A stretch of 64,000 nt of DNA. Source: Variovorax sp. SG517. GTDB lineage: Bacteria > Pseudomonadota > Gammaproteobacteria > Burkholderiales > Burkholderiaceae_C. Both the position numbers and the translations under genes were made by a program. A model generated the notes under the pieces. It was not told where the DNA came from and did not search any database. It worked only from the letters and a program-made list of their open reading frames with translations. The DNA lies in NCBI RefSeq assembly GCF_013376045.1, contig NZ_JABMJG010000008.1:186001-250000 (forward strand), in the 5' to 3' direction. Each line of letters starts with the position of its first letter. Position 1 is the stretch's first letter. Positions 37,476 to 46,750 of this stretch are shown in pieces.

Positions 37476-38095
37476 ACGAGCGCCGCACCAACCCCGCGCT
37501 CCCGCCCCTGCTCGAGCGCGAACAGATCGCGCTGCTCGATCCCTTCGAAAGCCTGGCCACGGCGAAAGTCGTGGTCGTCTCCACCCTGCAGGAGGCCGAG
37601 CGCGCCGCCGCCACGCTGCTGGCGGTCGGCATCGCGGGCTTCGACACCGAATCGAAGCCCACCTTCGCGAAGAACGAGGTGTCGGGCGGGCCGCACGTGG
37701 TGCAGTTCGCCACGCGCGATGCAGCCTGGCTGTTCCAGCTGCACCGCACCGAGTGCAACCCGGTGGTGGCCGCGTTGATCGCCTCGACCGAGTTGCGCAA
37801 GGTCGGCTTCGGCCTGTCGGGCGACCTCACGCTGATCCGCAACCGGCTGAACATCGAGCCGAAGGCCGTGTTCGACATCGACGACGAGTTCCGCCGCCGC
37901 GGCTACCGCAGGTCGGTGGGCGTGAAGGCCGCGGTGGCGCTGGTGTTCGGCCGCCGCTTCGTCAAGTCGCGCAAGGCGACCACCTCGAACTGGGCCAACC
38001 GGCAGCTCACCGAGGCACAGGTCCGCTACGCCGCGAACGACGCCTGGGCGTCGATCCGCGTGTACGACGCGCTCTTCGGCGGCGCCGGCGCCTGA
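37472..38095 (+). CDS. DEDDy-type 3'-5' exonuclease
   Basis: This 207-residue protein has the RNase D/WRN exonuclease core. The ExoI motif is GFDTESKPTF (DxE), ExoII is near RKVGFGLSGDLTLI, and ExoIII is VRYAANDAWAS (YxxxD). It lacks HRDC domains, so it is not a full RNase D. Translation begins at a GTG overlapping the stop of the TfoX-like gene (GTGA). Coupling to a basic-tailed protein is notable. Its target, DNA or RNA, is unknown. Confidence 0.85.
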   Translation: MNERRTNPALPPLLEREQIALLDPFESLATAKVVVVSTLQEAERAAATLLAVGIAGFDTESKPTFAKNEVSGGPHVVQFATRDAAWLFQLHRTECNPVVAALIASTELRKVGFGLSGDLTLIRNRLNIEPKAVFDIDDEFRRRGYRRSVGVKAAVALVFGRRFVKSRKATTSNWANRQLTEAQVRYAANDAWASIRVYDALFGGAGA

Positions 38096-38105
38096 ACTGA
38101 AGGGC

Positions 38106-38834
38106 TCAGTCGCGCCCGGCCTCGATGATGGCCTGGGCGAGCCGCTTGGGGTTCGAGAAGAACATCTCGTGACTGCCCGGGCACTCCACCAGCCGGAACA
38201 GGCCCAGCCGCTCCGACAGGCGCGGATGCCACGGCAGGCCGTGCGGCATCGCGGTGTCCTGCTGGCAGTTCAGGTACGACTTGCCCAGCGCCAGCGCGGC
38301 CAGCGGCTGGCTCAGGCGGATCTTGTCCGTGAAGGTGCGATACGGATGGGGGTTGAGCTTCTCGTAGGCGGCCTGCGCAGTTGCCAGGTCGGCGTCGTTG
38401 ATGAAGGCCTCGCGCCAGATCTCGAAGGGCAGCGTCACCGCGTTGCCGTTGCCTGCGGCCACGGCGTCGAACATGGTCACGTAGTGCGGCGGCACCATGT
38501 CGTTGAGCGATTCGCCGTCCAGCGGCACGAAGGCGTTGATGTAGACCAGCCGCTTGAGCCGGTGGGCGATGCGGTCGGCCACGCCCGAGATCACCATGCC
38601 GCCGTAGCTGTGGCCCACGAGGCGCACCTGCGTGAGGTCTTTCTCCTCTATGTAGCGCACCGCGGAGGCAATGGCGTCTTCCAGGCCGGTGCTGGAGCGG
38701 TCGTCGCCGGGGTTGTTGCCCGCCAGCGTGGGGCAGTACACGGTGTGGCCGGCCGCGCGCACGCCGTCGGCCACGGCTTCGATCTCGGCGCCGGTGTGCC
38801 ACGCGCCGTGGACCAGGACATAGGTATCGGACAT
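38106..38834 (-). CDS. Alpha/beta hydrolase (EstC/MenH-like)
   Basis: This 242-residue serine hydrolase starts directly with the oxyanion strand TYVLVHGAWHTG. The nucleophile elbow is LVGHSYGGMV and the catalytic His is in CPGSHEMFFSNP. It resembles plant methyl-ester hydrolases and bacterial EstC-type enzymes. No signal peptide is present. An AraC-type regulator gene lies 100 bases upstream on the same strand and probably controls it. The substrate is unknown. Confidence 0.86.
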   Translation of the reverse strand: MSDTYVLVHGAWHTGAEIEAVADGVRAAGHTVYCPTLAGNNPGDDRSSTGLEDAIASAVRYIEEKDLTQVRLVGHSYGGMVISGVADRIAHRLKRLVYINAFVPLDGESLNDMVPPHYVTMFDAVAAGNGNAVTLPFEIWREAFINDADLATAQAAYEKLNPHPYRTFTDKIRLSQPLAALALGKSYLNCQQDTAMPHGLPWHPRLSERLGLFRLVECPGSHEMFFSNPKRLAQAIIEAGRD

Positions 38835-38934
38835 GGGAAGTCTCTTTCGTGGTTTCGATGCAGAGGGACTTTAGGAACGGGGCGATGCCGCGAATGGCCG
38901 ATGCCTGCCACGCGGATGGCCGGTTCGCGCCAGT

Positions 38935-39903
38935 TCAGCGCCGGCGCCGCAGTTCGCCGGGTGTGGCGCCCAGGTGCGCACGGCATTGGCGAACAAAGTG
39001 TGAAGCATCGGCCAGGCCCACGCGATACCCGATTTGGGCGATGCCCAGACGGTCGAAACGTGCATCGGCCAGCATGCGGCGCGCGGCTGCCATGCGGAAA
39101 CCAGCAAGCGCGGCGGCGAAGGTAGTGGGCCCCTCCGCGCTGCCTTCGCCGGCGGCCAGGCAGCGGTGCAGGCTGCGTTCGCTGATTCCCAGCCCGCGCG
39201 CCACGCTCGCCGCGGTGAGCCCGCACTCGGCGTGCCGCTCGCGCGTGGCATCGAGCACGCGGCGGCGCAGCGCCGCCCTGCCCTTGTCCGGCGCATCCGC
39301 GGCGCCGCTTCCCGTGGCCAGGGCGAGCAGGCTGCCGAGCTGGTCGCTCAGCAGCTCGGCGGGCATAGGGGGCTTCGCCGCCAGCTCGGGCGTCAGCTGC
39401 CGCACGAAGCCGCTGAGCACGCCGCCCCAGCCCGAGTGCCCGTCGATGCGCCGCGCCACCTGGTCGCCGGCATCGGGAATCCAGGCATCGACCCAGGCAG
39501 TGGGCAGCTCGATGGAGACGGTGTCGGCCGACTGCAGCAGGTGGAATTCGTAGAGCCGGCGCGAATCGACCAGCACCGCGTCGCCCGGAAGCAGGCGCGC
39601 TGAGCGGCCGTCCTGCACCGCCACCCAGGCCGAATCGGCCTTGCACAGCAGGTAGAAGTAGTTGCTGCGGCTGTGGGCGATGGCCCGGCGCGTGCGGTAG
39701 ACGTCCTGCGCGCTGCCGCGCACCTGGTTGACCACGATGGGCCCCAGCGGCGCCGATTCGAGCGTGGCGCCGAAGCTGCCGGCCGCGGGGCTGGTCACGT
39801 CCATCTCCAGGAAGCCCTCGCAGACCGCGCCCACCCAGTAGTCGAGCCGCTGCGCGAGCGGCACGGCGTCGGTGGACCAGCGGTGGATGGCGTCGTGGCT
39901 CAT
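38935..39903 (-). CDS. AraC-family regulator with AraC-binding-like N-terminal domain
   Basis: This 322-residue regulator has a cupin-like sensor domain (about 1-190) and a C-terminal double HTH (LTAASVARGLGISERSLHRC and the later IGYRVGLADASHFVRQCRAH) typical of AraC/XylS proteins. I chose the ATG at 39903 because MSHDAIHRWSTD fits the known N-terminus of this subfamily. It lies upstream of the hydrolase gene on the same strand and divergent from gnd. The inducer is unknown. Confidence 0.88.
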   Translation of the reverse strand: MSHDAIHRWSTDAVPLAQRLDYWVGAVCEGFLEMDVTSPAAGSFGATLESAPLGPIVVNQVRGSAQDVYRTRRAIAHSRSNYFYLLCKADSAWVAVQDGRSARLLPGDAVLVDSRRLYEFHLLQSADTVSIELPTAWVDAWIPDAGDQVARRIDGHSGWGGVLSGFVRQLTPELAAKPPMPAELLSDQLGSLLALATGSGAADAPDKGRAALRRRVLDATRERHAECGLTAASVARGLGISERSLHRCLAAGEGSAEGPTTFAAALAGFRMAAARRMLADARFDRLGIAQIGYRVGLADASHFVRQCRAHLGATPGELRRRR

Positions 39904-40064
39904 GGGGGCATGAACATAGCCAAGGCGGACCCGCTTGCCAATCGGGTTTAGACCACCTCCGACGCCCGCCTGGCGCCACATCGGCACAATGGCCCTCGAA
40001 TCAAACCGGTGCGTCGAGCGCCGCCCCGCATGCATACACACACGAAGGAAGGACAACACAGGCC

Positions 40065-41489
40065 ATGAGCAACAAGCAAAGCGACTTCGGACTGATCGGC
40101 CTGGCCGTGATGGGCCAGAACCTCGTGCTGAACGTGGAAAGCCGCGGCTTCCAGGTCAGCGTCTACAACCGCACAGAGGCCACCACCGAGGCCTTCATCG
40201 CAGCCAACCCCGGCAAGAAGCTGGTCGGCGCGAAGACGCTGGAGGAGTTCGTGCAGAGCCTGGCGAAGCCGCGCAAGATCCAGATCATGGTGAAGGCCGG
40301 CGCCCCGGTCGACCAGGTGATCGAGCAGCTCATTCCCCTGCTGGACAAGGACGACATCGTCATCGACGGCGGCAACAGCCTCTACACCGACACCGAACGC
40401 CGCGACGCGTACCTCGCCTCCAAGGGCCTGCGCTTCATCGGCGCGGGCGTGTCGGGCGGCGAGGAAGGCGCGCGCAAGGGGCCTTCGATCATGCCGGGCG
40501 GGCCGCTTTCCACCTGGGAGGTGATGAAGCCGATCTTCGAGAGCATCTCGGCCAAGGTGGACGGCGAGCCCTGCGTGATTCACATCGGCCCCGGCGGCGC
40601 GGGCCACTACGTGAAGATGGTGCACAACGGCATCGAGTACGGCGACATGCAGCTCATCTGCGAGGCCTACAGCCTGTTCAAGGCAGCCGGCTTCAGCACC
40701 GACGAGATGGCCGCCATCTTCAACGAATGGAACGAGGGCGAGCTGCAGAGCTACCTGATCCAGATCACCGCCAAGGCGCTCGAGCAGAAAGACCCGGAAA
40801 CGGGCAAGCCGATCGTCGACGTGATCCTCGACAAGGCCGGCCAAAAGGGCACGGGCCAGTGGACGCTGATCAACGCGGCCGAGAACGCGGTGGTCATCAG
40901 CACCATCAACGCCGCGGTGGAAGCGCGCGTGCTCTCCTCGCAGAAGAAGGCGCGCGTGGCGGCCAGCAAGCAGCTGCAGGGGCCGAAGATCGAACTCTCG
41001 GTGGAGAAGAAGGCGCTGGTGGCCAAGGTGCACGACGCGCTCTACGCCTCGAAGGTCATCAGCTACACGCAGGGCTTCGATCTCATCAAGACCATGGGCG
41101 ACAAGAAGGAGTGGAAGCTCGACCTGGGCGGCATCGCCTCGATCTGGCGCGGCGGCTGCATCATCCGCGCGCGCTTCCTCAACCGCATCACCGACGCCTT
41201 CCGCACCGACCCGGCGCTGGCCAACCTGATGCTCGACCCGTTCTTCAAGGACCTGCTCAACCGCACCCAGCAGAACTGGCGCGAAGTGGTGGCGCTGGCC
41301 GTGAGCAACGGCATCCCGGTGCCGGCATTCAGCGCATCGCTGGCCTACTACGACAGCTACCGCACCGAGCGCCTGCCCGCGAACCTGCTGCAGGCGCAGC
41401 GCGACTTCTTCGGCGCCCACACCTACGAGCGCGTGGACAAGCCCGAAGGCCAGTTCTTCCACACGGACTGGCCCGAAGTGATCGGCTAG
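40065..41489 (+). CDS. gnd: 6-phosphogluconate dehydrogenase, decarboxylating
   Basis: This 474-residue enzyme oxidatively decarboxylates 6-phosphogluconate to ribulose 5-phosphate with NADP in the pentose phosphate pathway. The N-terminal Rossmann fold has GLIGLAVMGQNL. Substrate-site motifs VSGGEEGARKGPSIMPGG, GAGHYVKMVHNGIEYGD and IWRGGCIIRA, and the C-terminal FHTDWPE, are conserved. The length is typical of the long dimeric form. A GNAT gene follows after 15 bases. Confidence 0.96.
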   Translation: MSNKQSDFGLIGLAVMGQNLVLNVESRGFQVSVYNRTEATTEAFIAANPGKKLVGAKTLEEFVQSLAKPRKIQIMVKAGAPVDQVIEQLIPLLDKDDIVIDGGNSLYTDTERRDAYLASKGLRFIGAGVSGGEEGARKGPSIMPGGPLSTWEVMKPIFESISAKVDGEPCVIHIGPGGAGHYVKMVHNGIEYGDMQLICEAYSLFKAAGFSTDEMAAIFNEWNEGELQSYLIQITAKALEQKDPETGKPIVDVILDKAGQKGTGQWTLINAAENAVVISTINAAVEARVLSSQKKARVAASKQLQGPKIELSVEKKALVAKVHDALYASKVISYTQGFDLIKTMGDKKEWKLDLGGIASIWRGGCIIRARFLNRITDAFRTDPALANLMLDPFFKDLLNRTQQNWREVVALAVSNGIPVPAFSASLAYYDSYRTERLPANLLQAQRDFFGAHTYERVDKPEGQFFHTDWPEVIG

Positions 41490-41504
41490 ACCCCGTGTGA
41501 TGCC

Positions 41505-42056
41505 ATGCCGGCCCTCGACTACCCCAACCACCTGGTCGAGGACTGGCAACTGCGCGACGGCACCCCGGTGCGCATCCGCCCGATCCGCGCAGAAGATCTC
41601 GCGATGCACACCGCCTTCGTGAACGGCCTCTCGAAGGAAACCGGCTATCGGCGCCTGCTGTCGCCGCGAACGCCGCAGCCAGACGAGCTGTGGCGTATGA
41701 CTCACATCGACTACGACCGGGAACTGGCGTTGATCGCGACCACGGCGATCGACGGCGCCGAACGGCAGATGGGCGTGGCGCGCTACGTGCGCGGCGACAC
41801 GCCCCAAACGGCGCAGGTCGCCGAATTCGCCATCGTCATCGCCGACGCCTGGCAGCACCACGGCCTGGCCCTGAAGCTCATGCGCAAGCTGATCGACGCC
41901 GCCAGGGCAGCCGGCGTGAGGCAGCTGGCCGACATCACCCTCTACGACAACACCGCCATGCTCGCGCTGGCGCGCAAGCTGGCCTTCAGCGTGCAGCGCG
42001 ATCCGGGCAACCCGAACGTGACACGGCTGAGGCTCGCGCTGGACCCGGCCGCCTGA
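41505..42056 (+). CDS. GNAT-family acetyltransferase
   Basis: This 183-residue single-domain acetyltransferase has the segment VRIRPIRAEDLAMHTAFVN at the start, and an acetyl-CoA site in AQVAEFAIVIADAWQHHGLA followed by KLMRKLIDAAR. It resembles the C-terminal GNAT domain of Pat-type protein acetyltransferases, here without the acyl-CoA synthetase-like part. It may modify proteins, but the target is not visible. A hairpin follows. Confidence 0.85.
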   Translation: MPALDYPNHLVEDWQLRDGTPVRIRPIRAEDLAMHTAFVNGLSKETGYRRLLSPRTPQPDELWRMTHIDYDRELALIATTAIDGAERQMGVARYVRGDTPQTAQVAEFAIVIADAWQHHGLALKLMRKLIDAARAAGVRQLADITLYDNTAMLALARKLAFSVQRDPGNPNVTRLRLALDPAA

Positions 42057-42058
42057 GC

Positions 42059-42079
42059 TTCGGCCGGCCAGCGGCCGAA
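42059..42079 (+). terminator. Hairpin after the GNAT gene
   Basis: TTCGGCCG-GCCAG-CGGCCGAA forms an eight-pair stem with a five-base loop just after the stop codon. No T-tract follows, so termination strength is uncertain. Confidence 0.5.
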
Positions 42080-42246
42080 CCATTCCGCCATTCCGTTACC
42101 TGGTGCGCCCTGCGCCGGTCCGCCGCTGCAAGCCCGCACGCAGCCTTTTGGTAAAGCGCCACACCTCGTTCGCAGGCCCCTGCAAACCTAAATCTACTTC
42201 CTTATGATGCAAAACCTTTTTCCGCCGGAAGCAGAGAGCCTTCGCC

Positions 42247-45200
42247 ATGGTCCAGCTCGCATTGCGTCGTCCGTACACCTTCATCGTCATGGCGATGCTG
42301 ATCGTGCTGGCCACGCCCTTCGTGCTGGCGCGCATGGCGACCGACATCTTCCCGGAGATCAACATCCCGGTGGTCAGCATCATCTGGAACTACAACGGCC
42401 TGCCGGCCCAGGAGATGGGGCAGCGGATCTCGGGCCAGGTGGAGCGCGGGCTGACCACCACGGTGAGCGACATCGAGCACATCGAGTCGCAGTCGCTGGC
42501 GGGCGTGGCCATCATCAAGGTGTTCTTCCAGCCCACGGCCAACATCGAGATGGCCATCTCGCAGGTGGTGGCCTCGATGCAGGCGCAGGTGCGGCAGCTG
42601 CCGCCGGGCATCACGCCGCCGCTGGTCATCAAGTACTCGGCCTCCAGCGTGCCGGTGGTCCAGCTGGCACTCTCCAGCCCCACCCGTTCTGAGAACTCCC
42701 TCTTCGACGCCACCGTCAACCAGCTGCGCCCGCAGCTCATCACCGTGCCGGGCGCGGCCATTCCCTTTCCCTACGGCGGCAAGAACCGGCTGATCTCGGT
42801 CGACCTCGACACCCAGGCGCTGCAGGCGCGCGGCCTCTCGCCGGCTGACGTAGTGAATGCGGTGAACACGCAGAACCTGATCCTGCCTTCGGGCACGGCC
42901 AAGTTCGGCGCCACCGAATACAACGTGCGCATGAACGGCTCGCCCGATGCCATCGCGGGCCTGAACGATCTGCCGGTCCGCACGGTCAACGGCGCCACCA
43001 CCTACCTGCGCGACGTGGCCTATGTGCGCGACGGTTTCTCGCCGCAGACCAACGTGGTGCGCCAGGACGGCGTGCGCGGCGTGCTGCTGTCGGTGCTGAA
43101 GAACGGCGGCGCCTCCACGCTGGACATCGTCTCCAACATCCGCGCGATGCTGCCCATCGCCGCCCAGACGATGCCGGAAGACATCAAGATCACGCCGCTG
43201 TTCGACCAGTCGGTGTTCGTGAAGGCCGCCGTCAAGGGCGTGGTGTTCGAGGCCATCCTGGCGGCCGCCCTCACGGCCGCGATGGTGCTGCTCTTCCTGG
43301 GCAACTGGCGCAGCACGCTGATCATCGGGCTGACGATTCCGCTGTCGATCCTGGCGTCCATCCTGGTGCTCTACGCGCTGGGCGAAACGCTCAACCTCAT
43401 GACGCTGGGCGGCCTCGCGCTCTCGGTGGGCATCCTGGTCGACCAGGCGATCGTGACCATCGAGAACATCGAGCGGCACCTGCACATGGGCACGCCGCTG
43501 AAGGAGGCCATCGAGATCGGCGCGGGCGAGATCGGCTCGGCGGCCTTCGTGTCCACGCTGTGCATCTGCATCGTGTTCGTGCCGATGTTCTTCCTCTCGG
43601 GCGTGGCGCGATTCCTGTTCGTGCCGCTGGCCGAAGCGGTGGTGTTCGCGATGATCGCGTCCTACCTGCTGTCGCGCACGCTGGTGCCGACGCTGGTGAT
43701 GCTGCTGATGGGCGGTTCGCATTCGGCGCAGACCGCTCAACAGGCCGAAGGCGCGAAGCAGAGCGCCCTGCAGCGCCTCTACCGCGCCTTCGACCGCCGC
43801 TTCGAGCGCGTGCGCCGTGCCTACACGCTGGTGCTGTCGGCGGTGCTTTCCAAGCGTGCCGGCTTCATCGGCCTCTTCCTCGGCTTCTGCCTGCTGTCGT
43901 GCCTGCTCTACCCCGCGCTGGGCCGCGACTTCTTCCCGACGGTGGATGCCGGCCAGATCCGCCTGCACCTGCGCGCGCCCACCGGCACGCGCATCGAGGA
44001 GACAGCGCGCCTCACCGACCGCGTAGAGGCCGCGATCCGCGAGCTGGTGCCGCCCGACCAGCTCGAGACCATTCTCGACAACCTGGGCGTGCCCAACAGC
44101 GGCATCAACCTGTCGTACAGCAACGCCGGCACCATCGGCACTTTCGACGGCGAGCTGCTGCTGTCGCTGAAGGAGGGCCACAAGCCCACCGAACAGTTCG
44201 TGTCGCTGCTGCGGGCCGAGCTGCCCAAGCGCTTTCCGGGCACGGAGTTCTTCTTCCAGCCGGCGGACATCGTCACGCAGATCCTGAACTTCGGCCTGCC
44301 CGCGGCCATCGACGTGCAGTTCAGCGGCAACGACATGGCCGGCAACGCGGCGCGCGCGGCCGAGCTGACCAAGGCGATCCGCAAGATCCCCGGCGCGGTC
44401 GACGCCCACGTGCACCAGCGCCTGGACGGCCCCGCGCTGAGCCTGCAGATGGACCGCACCCGGCTGCAGCAGTACGGCCTGACCGCCTCCAACGTGGGGC
44501 AGAACGTGCTCATCGCGCTGTCGGGCAGCTCGCAGACGGCGCCGGCCTTCTGGCTGAACCCGGCCAACGGCGTGGTCTACAGCATCGCGGTGCAGTCGCC
44601 GCAGTACGTGGTCGACTCGCTGGACTCGCTGCTCAACATCCCGGTGGGCGCGGGCGGCACGCCGGCGGCGGCGACAGCGGGTGGTGGCTCGCAGCAGCTG
44701 CTGGGCAACCTGGTCGACGCGCAGGCCGCGCGCCAGCCGGCCGTGATGTCGCGCTACAACATCGCGCCGGTGATCGACGTCTACGTGAGCGTGCAGGGCA
44801 CCGACCTCGCCAGCGTGGCATCGAAGGTGCAGAAGCTGGTCGACGAGATGCGGCCCACGTTGCCGCGCGGCAGCCGCGTCGAGATCCGCGGGCAGGTGCA
44901 GACGATGCAGTCGTCCTTCATCGGCCTGGGCGTGGGGCTGGCGATGGCCATCGTGCTGGTGTACCTGCTGATCGTGGTCACCTTCCAGTCGTGGCTGGAC
45001 GCGGCCATCATCATCACGGCCCTGCCGGCCGCGCTTGCGGGCATCGCGTGGATGCTGTTCATCACCGGCACCACGCTGAGCGTGCCGGCGCTGACGGGCG
45101 CGATCATGACCATGGGCGTGGCCACGGCCAACTCCATCCTGCTGGTGTCGTTCGCGCGCGAGCGGCTGGCCGCGGGCATTCCGCCGCTGTCGGCCGCACT

Positions 45201-45486
45201 GGAAGCGGGCGCCACCCGCATCCGCCCGGTGCTGATGACGGCGCTGGCGATGATCATCGGCATGATCCCGATGGCGCTGGGCCTGGGCGAAGGCGCAGAG
45301 CAGAACGCGCCGCTGGGCCGCGCGGTGATCGGCGGCCTGGTCTTTGCCACGGTGTCGACATTGTTTTTCGTGCCTGCCGTGTTCGCGGGAGTGCACAGTC
45401 GGCTTGCGCACCGCCGGGCGGCGCGCGAGGCCGCGCAGCACCAGCATCAACCGCCAGCGGGCACGGTCGCCCCCCAGGAGAACTGA
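42247..45486 (+). CDS. RND-family efflux permease
   Basis: This 1079-residue inner-membrane proton antiporter of the RND superfamily has the expected 12 transmembrane segments and two large periplasmic loops. The TM4 region reads GILVDQAIVTIENIERH, so the second Asp of the usual DD pair is replaced by Gln, as in a separate branch of HAE1-like permeases. Two internally repeated halves are evident, with a second block near QSWLDAAIIITALPAALAG. It is the first gene of an operon with an adaptor and an outer-membrane factor. The exported substrates are unknown. Confidence 0.93.
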   Translation: MVQLALRRPYTFIVMAMLIVLATPFVLARMATDIFPEINIPVVSIIWNYNGLPAQEMGQRISGQVERGLTTTVSDIEHIESQSLAGVAIIKVFFQPTANIEMAISQVVASMQAQVRQLPPGITPPLVIKYSASSVPVVQLALSSPTRSENSLFDATVNQLRPQLITVPGAAIPFPYGGKNRLISVDLDTQALQARGLSPADVVNAVNTQNLILPSGTAKFGATEYNVRMNGSPDAIAGLNDLPVRTVNGATTYLRDVAYVRDGFSPQTNVVRQDGVRGVLLSVLKNGGASTLDIVSNIRAMLPIAAQTMPEDIKITPLFDQSVFVKAAVKGVVFEAILAAALTAAMVLLFLGNWRSTLIIGLTIPLSILASILVLYALGETLNLMTLGGLALSVGILVDQAIVTIENIERHLHMGTPLKEAIEIGAGEIGSAAFVSTLCICIVFVPMFFLSGVARFLFVPLAEAVVFAMIASYLLSRTLVPTLVMLLMGGSHSAQTAQQAEGAKQSALQRLYRAFDRRFERVRRAYTLVLSAVLSKRAGFIGLFLGFCLLSCLLYPALGRDFFPTVDAGQIRLHLRAPTGTRIEETARLTDRVEAAIRELVPPDQLETILDNLGVPNSGINLSYSNAGTIGTFDGELLLSLKEGHKPTEQFVSLLRAELPKRFPGTEFFFQPADIVTQILNFGLPAAIDVQFSGNDMAGNAARAAELTKAIRKIPGAVDAHVHQRLDGPALSLQMDRTRLQQYGLTASNVGQNVLIALSGSSQTAPAFWLNPANGVVYSIAVQSPQYVVDSLDSLLNIPVGAGGTPAAATAGGGSQQLLGNLVDAQAARQPAVMSRYNIAPVIDVYVSVQGTDLASVASKVQKLVDEMRPTLPRGSRVEIRGQVQTMQSSFIGLGVGLAMAIVLVYLLIVVTFQSWLDAAIIITALPAALAGIAWMLFITGTTLSVPALTGAIMTMGVATANSILLVSFARERLAAGIPPLSAALEAGATRIRPVLMTALAMIIGMIPMALGLGEGAEQNAPLGRAVIGGLVFATVSTLFFVPAVFAGVHSRLAHRRAAREAAQHQHQPPAGTVAPQEN

Positions 45487-45490
45487 TTCC

Positions 45491-46750
45491 ATGACGGAGC
45501 AACGCCATTCGGCATTGGCCATCCACCCCATCGCCGCCGAGGAAGGCGACGGCGAGCAGTTGCTGCGCCGCCGGCAGATCGTGCGGCGCACGCGCTGGCT
45601 GGTGCTGGTCGTGCTGGTGCTGCTGGCGCTGGGCGCGGCGCGCACCGTCATCGTGCGCATCGCCAACGCCCGCGCGCTGGAAGCCGGCACCGCCGAGCGC
45701 GCAAAGCAGTACGTGCAGACCGCCCTGCCCCGCGTGCCCACCGCGGGCCAGACGCTCTCTCTGCCCGGCACGCTGCAGGGCTTCGTGCAGTCGCCCATCT
45801 CGGCGCGCGCCAGCGGCTACCTCAAGCGCTGGACCAGGGACATCGGCAGCCGCGTCGAGAAGGGCGAGCTGCTCGCCGAGATCGAGACGCCCGAGATCGA
45901 CCAGCAGCTCTCGCAGGCCGTGGCCGCGCGCGCGCAGGCCGCCTCGGGGCTGGAGCTGGCGCGCAGCACCGCCGAGCGCTGGGAGGCACTGCGCAAGAAG
46001 GACGTGGTTTCGCAGCAGGACCTGGACGAGCGCCGCAGCGCCGTCGCGCAAGCCACCTCCAACGTGGCCGCGGCCGATGCCAACGTGCAGCGCCTGAAGC
46101 AGACCGAGGGCTTCAAGCGCGTGGTGGCGCCGTTCGCGGGCGTGATCACACGGCGCAACGTCGACGTAGGCGACCTGATCGACGCCGGCGCGGGCGGCGG
46201 CGCCGGGCGTGCGCTCTTCATGCTGGCGCAGACCGATCCGCTGCGCGTGTACGTCAACGTGCCGCAGGCCTACGCGCAGCTGGTGAAGGCCGGCCAGCCG
46301 GTGGTGGTGACGCAGGCCGAGCTGCGCGGCCAGAGCTTCAAGGGCGAGGTGGCGCGCACCTCCGGCGCCATCGACACGACCACGCGGATGATGCAGGTCG
46401 AGGTCTCGCTGCCCAACAAGGACGGCGCGCTGCTGCCCGGCGCCTACGTGCAGGTGTCGCTGCCGCTGGCCGCGAGCCGCACGCTCACCGTGCCGGCGAA
46501 CGCGCTGCTGTTCCGCGCCGAGGGCACGCGCATCGCGGTGGTCGATGCGCAGGGCCGCGTCGCCCTGCGTGCGGTGACGCTGGGGCGCAACTACGGCGAG
46601 AACGTGGAAGTGATCGACGGGCTCCAGGGCAGCGACCGCATGGTGCTGAACCCGTCCGACTCGCTGGCCGACGGCGACGTCGTGGCTGTCGCGCCTGACC
46701 AGCCTCCTGCCAAGGCGGCGCCTGCCGGGGCAAAGAAGGAGCCGGCGTGA
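45491..46750 (+). CDS. RND efflux periplasmic adaptor (MFP)
   Basis: This 419-residue membrane-fusion protein has an N-terminal membrane anchor (RWLVLVVLVLLALGAARTVI region, about 35-52). A lipoyl half-motif (SPISARASGYLKRW), a helical hairpin (about 130-200), the second lipoyl half (RVVAPFAGVITRRNVDVGD) and a beta-barrel domain follow. It links the RND permease encoded four bases upstream to the outer-membrane factor. The C-terminus is Ala/Lys-rich. Confidence 0.92.
   Translation: MTEQRHSALAIHPIAAEEGDGEQLLRRRQIVRRTRWLVLVVLVLLALGAARTVIVRIANARALEAGTAERAKQYVQTALPRVPTAGQTLSLPGTLQGFVQSPISARASGYLKRWTRDIGSRVEKGELLAEIETPEIDQQLSQAVAARAQAASGLELARSTAERWEALRKKDVVSQQDLDERRSAVAQATSNVAAADANVQRLKQTEGFKRVVAPFAGVITRRNVDVGDLIDAGAGGGAGRALFMLAQTDPLRVYVNVPQAYAQLVKAGQPVVVTQAELRGQSFKGEVARTSGAIDTTTRMMQVEVSLPNKDGALLPGAYVQVSLPLAASRTLTVPANALLFRAEGTRIAVVDAQGRVALRAVTLGRNYGENVEVIDGLQGSDRMVLNPSDSLADGDVVAVAPDQPPAKAAPAGAKKEPA

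Noticed and set aside
42202..45798. A 1198-residue minus-strand open frame across the RND permease
   Set aside because: It is antisense to a clear RND gene and contains repetitive His/Arg/Gln-rich sequence with no domain.
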